A DNA stretch of 64,000 nt from Actinoplanes ianthinogenes. GTDB taxonomy: Bacteria > Actinomycetota > Actinomycetes > Mycobacteriales > Micromonosporaceae. Numbering within the stretch: the first letter of the stretch is position 1; each line of letters opens with the position of its first letter. The position numbers and the translations under genes were made by a program. Shown here piece after piece: positions 58,094 to 64,000 of this stretch. The notes beneath the pieces are model-generated. The model saw only the letters and a list, made by a program, of their open reading frames with translations. It did not search any database and was not told the DNA's origin. Location: contig NZ_AP023356.1 in NCBI RefSeq assembly GCF_018324205.1, positions 1,798,001 through 1,862,000 of the forward strand. The letters run 5' to 3'.

Positions 58094-60508
58094 TTACTTG
58101 ACGATCAGTTTCTGGAACTGCTTCGTCACGTCGGACTTGCTGACGTCGACGTCCATGTGACGCGGCGGCCCGAGGTCGGTGCCGAACGCCGACTGGTAGT
58201 GCACCGTCTCCGGGCAGGCGGACCCGCCGAACTGCATCGTGCCGCTGTAGACCACTCGGGCGGTGCGGATCTCGATCGCCTTGACCGACACCTTGACCTT
58301 GTGGAACGTCACCTTGTAGCTCGGGCCGGACCCGTAGTTGCTCCGATAGCTGCACGTCTGCACCGAGGAACCCTGCGCGTCGGCGCCGATGCAGACCACC
58401 AGGGTCGCGTTCGTGACGTCGCCGGCCGACCAGGTCTTCGGCAGCACGCCGGACTGCCCGGAGTTGCCGTAGAACAGCGCCCGGTTGGTGCCCTTGCCGT
58501 ACGGCTTGGCCGCGCTGTACTTCGACGGGCTGCTGCAATACGTCGGATTGCTGCTGCCGCTGCCGGTGGCCAGCTTCTCCTTGACCGTCTTCAGCTCGAT
58601 CTGGAGGTTGGCCTTGGCGATGCCCTCCTGCGCCTTCGCCTTGCCGGCGTCGTTCGGGTACGCGTCGATCAGGTGCTGGTAGACACCCCGGGCGTCGGTC
58701 CACGCGCTGAGCGCCATGAACGAGTCGCCGCAGCTGAGCAACGCGGCCGGCTCCTGCTGGGGCACCAGGTCGGCGGTGCGGTCCAGGGTGTTGCTGGTCT
58801 TCGGCCGCTTCGCCAGCCAATCCATGATCGTCGCCGTGTCGCAGCCGTCCTTGGCCGGCAGCTGGGTCATGAACTTGTCGACGACCGCGTCGGCCATCTT
58901 CTCGTGCCCGGGCAGCGTGGCCAGCACCGTGTTGATCTGGTTGAAGCCGGTGTTCAGCTCGGTGATGTCGGCCTCGGTGACGCCGGAGGTGAGCGTCTCG
59001 CCGGCCTCGGTCAGCTGACGGCAGGCCTTGACCGTGTCGTCACCCTCGGCGGCCAGGGGAGCGTCGGCCATCCGCAGGCCGAGCCACACCTTGTCCAGGC
59101 TCTCCATGGCGTGCTTGCAGTCGCCGCTGGCCTTCGCGTCGGTGACGGTCTGACCGATGCTGCCGGCCTGCACCCGCAGCAGGCCGAGCACCAGCAGCAC
59201 GACCGCGGCGGCCGCGCCGCCGACGATCCGCTGGCGGAGCCTGGCGGCCGGCTCGACCGGGCCCTTGGCCAGGAAGTAGCCGTGCGCGATCATCGCGGCC
59301 CACCAGAGCACGACGACGATCTCGATCAGCACGGTGTGCACCGACGGGACGACGAAGAACAGCAGGATGAAGCTGGCCAGCAGGGTGATCAGGCCCAGGC
59401 CGACCCGGCGCATCATGAAGTAGCCGATGCTCAGGAACGACGCGTTGGCGATCGCGACGGCGATCTTGTCGGCCTTCTTCGGCTCTTTCGGCGGGGGCGG
59501 CGGCATCGGCGGGGCCATCGGGGCCTGCCAGCCCTGCTGCGGCTGGGGCGGCCAGCCCGGCTGCTGCTGCTGCGGTTGCTGCGGCCAGCCCGGCTGCTGG
59601 GGCGGCGGCGGCCAGCCCTGCTGCTGACCGGGCTGCGGCTGTCCGGGCGCGGGCCAACCGGGCTGCGGCTGACCAGGCTGCGGCTGACCGGGCTGCGGCT
59701 GACCAGGCTGCGGCTGACCGGGCTGCTGGGGCCAACCGGACTGAGCCTGACCGGGCTGGGGCTGACCGGGCTGGGGCCAACCGGGCTGCGGCTGAGCCGG
59801 CTGCTGGGGCCAGCCCTGGGACGGCTGCTGCCAGCCCGGCTGCTGCGGCGGCGGGGGCTGCCAGCCGGGCTGAGGCGGCTGCGGCGCGGGATGCTGCGGC
59901 CAGCCCTGCTCCGGAGAGGGCGGCTGCTGGGTCCAGGCCGGCGGCGGCGGGAATGCCGTCGTCGGCGGGTCCACATCAGCCGGTGTGGCCGGTGGCTCGG
60001 CCGGCAACGCTGTGGTCGGCGGCTCGGCGGGCGTCGGCGTGGTCGACGGCTCGGCGGAGACCGGGGCGGCGGAGACCGGGGCGGTCGGCGGCTCGGCCGG
60101 CAACGCCGTGGTCGGCGGCTCGGCGGGCGTCGGCGTGGCCGACGGCCCGGCGGACACCGGGGCGGCGGACACCGGGGCGGTCGGCGGCTCGGCCGACAGC
60201 GCGGTGGTCGGAGGCTCGGCGGGCGTCTGCGGCTCAGCGGACTTCGGCGCGGCCGGCGGCTCGGAAGAGACCGGGGCGGCAGAAACCGGGGCGGCGGACA
60301 CCGGGGCGGTCGGCGGCTCGGCGGACACCGGCGCGGTCGGCTGGTCGGCGGACACCGGCTCGGCCGGCTGCTCCGCCGGCGTCGGTGTGGTCGGCGGCTC
60401 CGGTTCGGATGCGGACTGGGGCTGCGGCTGACGCGGCACCTGCGGCGGCTGCCCGTCACCGGACGGCGGCGGCTGTGGTGGTTGCCAACCCGACGGCGGC
60501 TGGGTCAT
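58094..60508 (-). CDS. Pro/Gln-rich membrane protein with TPR-like extracellular domain
   Basis: An 804-residue protein; GGGGGAG precedes the ATG. Residues 1-345 are low-complexity: Pro/Ala/Glu/Thr-rich units such as [15 protein letters not shown] and then GQPQPG/PGWPQ repeats. Residues 350-455 hold three to four hydrophobic helices ([60 protein letters not shown]). The C-terminal 350 residues contain paired cysteines ([27 protein letters not shown]) and end in a strand-rich domain ([25 protein letters not shown]). The C-terminal part is likely outside the cell. Function unknown; it resembles the disordered-arm membrane protein at 1398. Confidence 0.7.
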   Translation of the reverse strand: MTQPPSGWQPPQPPPSGDGQPPQVPRQPQPQSASEPEPPTTPTPAEQPAEPVSADQPTAPVSAEPPTAPVSAAPVSAAPVSSEPPAAPKSAEPQTPAEPPTTALSAEPPTAPVSAAPVSAGPSATPTPAEPPTTALPAEPPTAPVSAAPVSAEPSTTPTPAEPPTTALPAEPPATPADVDPPTTAFPPPPAWTQQPPSPEQGWPQHPAPQPPQPGWQPPPPQQPGWQQPSQGWPQQPAQPQPGWPQPGQPQPGQAQSGWPQQPGQPQPGQPQPGQPQPGQPQPGWPAPGQPQPGQQQGWPPPPQQPGWPQQPQQQQPGWPPQPQQGWQAPMAPPMPPPPPKEPKKADKIAVAIANASFLSIGYFMMRRVGLGLITLLASFILLFFVVPSVHTVLIEIVVVLWWAAMIAHGYFLAKGPVEPAARLRQRIVGGAAAAVVLLVLGLLRVQAGSIGQTVTDAKASGDCKHAMESLDKVWLGLRMADAPLAAEGDDTVKACRQLTEAGETLTSGVTEADITELNTGFNQINTVLATLPGHEKMADAVVDKFMTQLPAKDGCDTATIMDWLAKRPKTSNTLDRTADLVPQQEPAALLSCGDSFMALSAWTDARGVYQHLIDAYPNDAGKAKAQEGIAKANLQIELKTVKEKLATGSGSSNPTYCSSPSKYSAAKPYGKGTNRALFYGNSGQSGVLPKTWSAGDVTNATLVVCIGADAQGSSVQTCSYRSNYGSGPSYKVTFHKVKVSVKAIEIRTARVVYSGTMQFGGSACPETVHYQSAFGTDLGPPRHMDVDVSKSDVTKQFQKLIVK

Positions 60509-60746
60509 AGTGCTCCCCCGAGCTGAAGACGTGCGGACAGGGTTCGACGGATAACAGATCGACCAACGCGAATAGTCAACAATTTTAGAACGATCAATGG
60601 CGTTCAGCGCGACTGCATCGATCCGTCATGTCCATTTCCTCCCCCGTGGGCGACGGGCAATCCATCGACCAGGACCGCAGCGTACCGAACCCACGCCAGG
60701 AGTTTCCCTCCGGGTATTCCAGGAGAAATGCAGCTTCGAGCGAGAT

Positions 60747-61658
60747 TTAAGCGATTTTCCCGGAATGGCGCTGTGGTACCACCGTGTACTTCGGATCCAC
60801 CGCCGACGCGACCCCACCCTCGAAGATCCCGAACCGGGTGGCGAGCGACGCGGTGAGCAGCGACAAGCCGGACAGCGCCGAGACCACCCGGCTGCGCCGG
60901 CCGAGCACCGCGCCGGCCACCCCGGCCGCGGTCAGGACGCGCCCGGCACGCAACAGCCGGCCGGGGCGGCCCTGGGCGTACGGTTCACTCAAAACGCCTT
61001 TGCTCGTCTCGACCCGATGGGCGCCGTAAAGTTCGAGCGCCGCGCCCAGCACCGCCATCCGCCGGGCCGGCCCGGCCTGCGCCACCGGCGCCGCGAGCAG
61101 CCCGACACCGGCGCCGCTGGCCAGCGCGCTGCCGCCGAAGATCAACGGCAGTTCCGGGTACGCCGCGTGCCAGCTCGGCGTGGCGGTGTCGGCGAGCAGC
61201 ACCGCGGTGTAGGTGGCCAGGGCCGGCGCCACGGCCGCCGCGCCGTACTGCCCGGCCCGCCCCAGCGTCCGCAGCCCGGGGATCCGCGGGGCCACCTCGG
61301 CGGCGGCCGAGATCCCGGCGGCGGCGCCGAACGCGCTGAGGATCCAGGTGCCCATCGACATCGGCGAGGTCGGTTTGACCACCCGCAGCATGTGGTGGAA
61401 GCGGTCCGGCCGGCCCAGGTCGTTGATCAGGAAGTAGGTGCTGGCGCCGAGCGCCGCGAGCGCGGTCAGCCGGCCGGCGCGGCGCAGCGCGGGCCGCCCG
61501 GTCGCGTCACCGCCGGCGGCCAGCATCGCGGAGCCCGCGGCGAGACCCCCGGTGAACAGGTAGGCCGCGATGTCGTGGGTCCAGACCGCGGGCCGCACGA
61601 TCGGCCGGCCGTAATAGGAACGGAAATCCGCTGCCGGCACCATCGGCCGATCCTTCAC
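60747..61658 (-). CDS. NrfD/PsrC-type membrane subunit of formate dehydrogenase
   Basis: A 303-residue protein from GTG 61658, which overlaps the stop of the iron-sulfur subunit gene by 4 bases. About eight hydrophobic helices have the NrfD pattern: WTHDIAAYLFTGGLAAGSAMLA, ALAALGASTYFLINDLGRPDRF, MGTWILSAFGAAAGIS, ELPLIFGGSALASGAGVG. LNDLGRPxRF-like motifs are typical of this family, which anchors the complex and passes electrons to the quinone pool. The product is unusually Ala/Gly-rich. Gene order alpha, beta, NrfD indicates a membrane-bound formate dehydrogenase of the actinobacterial type. Confidence 0.88.
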   Translation of the reverse strand: MKDRPMVPAADFRSYYGRPIVRPAVWTHDIAAYLFTGGLAAGSAMLAAGGDATGRPALRRAGRLTALAALGASTYFLINDLGRPDRFHHMLRVVKPTSPMSMGTWILSAFGAAAGISAAAEVAPRIPGLRTLGRAGQYGAAAVAPALATYTAVLLADTATPSWHAAYPELPLIFGGSALASGAGVGLLAAPVAQAGPARRMAVLGAALELYGAHRVETSKGVLSEPYAQGRPGRLLRAGRVLTAAGVAGAVLGRRSRVVSALSGLSLLTASLATRFGIFEGGVASAVDPKYTVVPQRHSGKIA

Positions 61659-62614
61659 GGCTTCCCTCCCAGGAACGACACGACCACCGCGGCGGCCATC
61701 GCGAGTCCGGCCAGTCCGGCACGTTTCCACATCTGCGGCAGGTCGCGCGTGGTGACGACCGGGTCCGGCGGCAGGCCGTACACCTCGGGCTCGTCGAGGA
61801 GCAGGAAGAAGGCGCCGTCCCCGCCGACACCGTCGTCCGGATCGTGCCCGTAGAGACGAGCCTCGGTCACGCCCTGCTCGTGCAGTTTCTCCACCCGGTG
61901 CCGTGCCCGCCCGCGCAACTCGTCCAGCTCACCGTATTGAATCGACTGGGTCGGGCACGCCTTCGCGCACGCCGGCGTCAGGCCGTCACCGATCCGGTCG
62001 TAACACATCGTGCACTTCCACGCCCGGCCGTCGTCCTTGCGCTGATCGATCACGCCGTAGGGGCAGGCCGGGATGCAGTACCCGCACCCGTTGCAGATGT
62101 CCTCCTGCACCACGACCGTGCCGAACTCGGTGCGGAACAGCGCGCCGGTCGGGCACACGTCCAGGCAGGCGGCGTGCGTGCAGTGCTTGCACACGTCGGA
62201 CATCATCAGCCAGCGGAAATCGCTGCGCGGCGCGTCCGGCGTGCGTCCGGGAAGATCGTGTCCGGGCATCCCGAGGAATTGCGGTCCGCCGCTGGTCGCG
62301 GCCTCCGCGAAGACATCAACCGATTTGGGTACGCCCGGAGCACCGGCCCCGCGGTCCCCGGCGACCGCCGGCTGCTCGATGAACGCGACGTGCCGCCACG
62401 AGTCGGCGCTCAGCCCACCCGTGTTGTCGTAGGAGTGCCCGAGCAGCTGGAACCCGTCGTCGGGCACCGCGTTCCACTCCTTGCAGGCCACCTCGCACGC
62501 CTTGCAGCCGATGCAGACGCTGGTGTCGGTGAAGAAGCCCATCCGCGGCGGCGCCTCCGGATACCCCGCGTCGGGCGCCGGATCGAGCGGGCCGTACAGG
62601 CTGTTCTTCCCCAC
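61655..62614 (-). CDS. formate dehydrogenase iron-sulfur (beta) subunit
   Basis: A 319-residue protein from GTG 62614, overlapping the alpha gene stop region. Four [4Fe-4S] cysteine motifs are visible: CIGCKACEVAC, CKHCTHAACLDVC, CNGCGYCIPAC and CTMCYDRI...CAKAC. The C-terminus ends in one hydrophobic segment (LAGLAMAAAVVVSFLGG), which anchors it. Between IEQ and RWLMMSDVCKHC is an insertion of about 45 residues rich in Pro, Gly and Ala. Part of its DNA (62326-62341) matches the dispersed GTACGCCCGGAGC element, so an element seems to have entered the coding sequence in frame. It transfers electrons from the alpha subunit to the NrfD subunit. Confidence 0.92.
   Translation of the reverse strand: MGKNSLYGPLDPAPDAGYPEAPPRMGFFTDTSVCIGCKACEVACKEWNAVPDDGFQLLGHSYDNTGGLSADSWRHVAFIEQPAVAGDRGAGAPGVPKSVDVFAEAATSGGPQFLGMPGHDLPGRTPDAPRSDFRWLMMSDVCKHCTHAACLDVCPTGALFRTEFGTVVVQEDICNGCGYCIPACPYGVIDQRKDDGRAWKCTMCYDRIGDGLTPACAKACPTQSIQYGELDELRGRARHRVEKLHEQGVTEARLYGHDPDDGVGGDGAFFLLLDEPEVYGLPPDPVVTTRDLPQMWKRAGLAGLAMAAAVVVSFLGGKP
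62326..62341. repeat. GTACGCCCGGAGC element inside the iron-sulfur subunit gene
   Basis: TGGGTACGCCCGGAGC followed by ACCGGCCCCG matches the selD terminator arm over about 25 bases with few changes. It is translated in reverse as part of GAGAPGVPKS in the beta subunit. Confidence 0.6.
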
Positions 62615-62615
62615 C

Positions 62616-64000
62616 TCAGTGCTCCCCGGTGTCCAGGCCGGCCCGTTTCCGGTACCCGGCGACGTACGCGAGCAGTTCCGGCCCCCGCGGCCGGCGGCCC
62701 GGCCGGATGTCACACGTCCCGACCTTGCTCTCCTGGATCAGCACGTTCGGGTCGAGGGTGATCCCGATCAGGTCGTTCGCGGAGTCGCCGGTGACCAGCC
62801 CGGAGCCGCCCCAGTGGTAGGGCAGCCAGATCTGGTGCAGCACCCGGCCGTCGACGCGCAACGGCCGGAGCCGATCGGTGACCAGCACCCGGGCCTCGAT
62901 CGCGGCGCGGGCGGTGACGACGTGCGCCCAGCCGAGGTGCTCCAGCTCGCGCTCGGCGGCCAGCTGCGGGGAGACCTCGACGAACATCTCCGGTTGCAGC
63001 TCGGACAGGTACGCCAGCTGCCGGCTCATGCCACCGGCGGTGTGGTGCTCGGTCAGGCGGCTGGTGCTGAAGACGTACGGAAAGACGTCGGACGTGGGGT
63101 TGATCGGGTTGTCCGGGCGGTCGTAGGTCTTGCGGGTCGGGTTCGCCTGCTGCCCGTACAGCGGGTTGCGCACGGTCGACTCGGCCGGCTCGTAGTGCGT
63201 CGGCATCGGGCCGTCGATCAGGCCGCTCGGCGCGTACAGCCAGCCTTTCCCGTCGCCCTGCATGATGAACGGGTCGTCGCCGGCGATCGCCGCGACACCG
63301 GACGCGCCCTCCGGCGGGCGGTAATCGGGCGCCTTCGTCTTCTCGAAGTCGGGCACGTCGTAACCGGTCCACTCGCCGGCCTCGGCGTCCCACCAGACGT
63401 ACTTCTTCCGCTCCGACCACGGCCTGCCCGCCGGGTCCGCCGAGGCCCGGTTGTAGAGGGTGCGGCGGTCGGACGGCCAGGCCCAGCCCCACTCGGCGGC
63501 CACCCAGTCCTGCTCGTGGCCGGGTTTGCGGCGGGCCGCCTGGTTCACCCCGTCCTTGAAGACGCCCGAGTAGATCCAGCAGCCGCAGGCGGTCGACCCG
63601 TCGGCCTTGAGCGCGGTGAAATTGGGCAGCGGCTTGCCGGTGGCGACCTCGTACCCGTTGATCTCCCTGAGCACGCTCTCGCCGTCCTCCGGGTCGTAGT
63701 CCCAGTTCAGCTTGAGCACGGCCGCATCGCGGGGCAGCGTCGAGCCGGCCAGCTTGGCCTTCACCATGCGGCCCAGCTGGGAGAAGAACCACAGCTCGGA
63801 GCGGCAGTCGCCGGGTGGGTCCAGCGCTTTCTCGCGCCACTGGAGCAGCCGCTGCGTCTGGGTGAAGGTGCCCTCCTTCTCGGCGTGCGAGGCGGCCGGC
63901 ATGAAGAACACCTCGGTCCGGCACTCCTCGGGGACGATCTCGCCGGTGGCGACCTCGGGGCCGTCCTTCCAGAACGTCGCCGACTCGATCATGAACAGGT
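62616..64000 (-). CDS. formate dehydrogenase catalytic (alpha) subunit, C-terminal part
   Basis: At least 460 residues run to the right edge of the window; the N-terminal half is missing. The visible part is the C-terminal molybdopterin-binding region of the large FdnG-type subunit: RLLQWREKALDPPGDCRSELWFFSQL, LREINGYEVATGKPLPNF, CGCWIYSGVFKDGVNQAARR, VFPYVFSTSRLTEHHTAGGMSRQLAYLSELQPEMFVEVSP and the end QIWLPYHWGGSGLVTGDSANDLIGI. The enzyme oxidises formate to CO2. The active-site residue (Sec or Cys) lies in the part outside the window. The nearby complete Sec machinery makes a UGA codon there likely. Confidence 0.9.
   Translation of the reverse strand, partial: LFMIESATFWKDGPEVATGEIVPEECRTEVFFMPAASHAEKEGTFTQTQRLLQWREKALDPPGDCRSELWFFSQLGRMVKAKLAGSTLPRDAAVLKLNWDYDPEDGESVLREINGYEVATGKPLPNFTALKADGSTACGCWIYSGVFKDGVNQAARRKPGHEQDWVAAEWGWAWPSDRRTLYNRASADPAGRPWSERKKYVWWDAEAGEWTGYDVPDFEKTKAPDYRPPEGASGVAAIAGDDPFIMQGDGKGWLYAPSGLIDGPMPTHYEPAESTVRNPLYGQQANPTRKTYDRPDNPINPTSDVFPYVFSTSRLTEHHTAGGMSRQLAYLSELQPEMFVEVSPQLAAERELEHLGWAHVVTARAAIEARVLVTDRLRPLRVDGRVLHQIWLPYHWGGSGLVTGDSANDLIGITLDPNVLIQESKVGTCDIRPGRRPRGPELLAYVAGYRKRAGLDTGEH

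Overview
The window is very GC-rich, with strong G/C bias at third codon positions, many GTG starts and dense genes. The families present (PadR, TetR, Crp, GH13, PL7, DUF574-type methyltransferase, CHAT and caspase proteases, Pro/Gln-rich membrane proteins) suggest a chromosomal segment of a filamentous actinobacterium, most likely Micromonosporaceae and Actinoplanes-like. The taxon is inferred from gene content. I see no transposase, phage gene or CRISPR array.

Layout. 1-6.6 kb: secreted and surface functions (SGNH hydrolase end, LamG-like protein, Pro/Gln-rich membrane protein, NYN-domain protein, PilZ protein, PL7 alginate lyase), separated by short tandem repeats. 6.8-10.7 kb: a PadR/membrane protein pair, then a TetR regulator divergent from an alpha/beta hydrolase across a 44-bp palindrome. 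10.8-16.2 kb: glucose-6-phosphate dehydrogenase, a GH13 amylase-like enzyme, then an old-yellow-enzyme gene, a TetR regulator and an acetoacetate-decarboxylase-like gene that share one 20-bp operator; the decarboxylase gene carries an apparent one-base deletion. 16.2-24.4 kb: lipoprotein, acetyltransferase, an FGE-fold protein and a fatty-acid block (acyl-CoA ligase, an unusual three-domain SRPBCC-thiolase-enoyl-CoA hydratase protein, TetR, acyl-CoA dehydrogenase). 24.4-25.1 kb: six 63-bp hairpin repeats, with a related array at 51.9-52.1 kb.

25-42.3 kb is the most unusual region. It holds a Crp-type regulator, two divergent paralogues of unknown family, a caspase-like protease (with a frameshift), two TPR-like proteins with catalytically dead or partial CHAT domains, one TPR-CHAT protease with an intact His/Cys pair, and then a TerY-C-type zinc protein, a protein kinase, a VWA (TerY-like) protein, a PP2C phosphatase and a membrane protein with a helical repeat tail. 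The last group matches the VWA-PP2C-kinase triad known from Ter-type stress and conflict systems. Three starts in this region share a GTCCGTCAGA box at similar distances. The arrangement suggests a phospho-regulated, protease-executed stress, defence or cell-death module.

42.4-53.4 kb: a DUF574-type methyltransferase coupled to a PAS-GGDEF-EAL protein, a giant zinc-ribbon membrane protein, a LacI regulator, a lincosamide-nucleotidyltransferase-like gene, an Asp23 protein and a MazG-like pyrophosphatase. 53.4-58 kb: a complete selenocysteine system (selB, selA and tRNA-Sec on minus; selD on plus). 60.7-64 kb: a formate dehydrogenase operon (NrfD-like membrane subunit, iron-sulfur subunit, end of the catalytic subunit), the likely user of selenocysteine; the residue itself would lie beyond the right edge.
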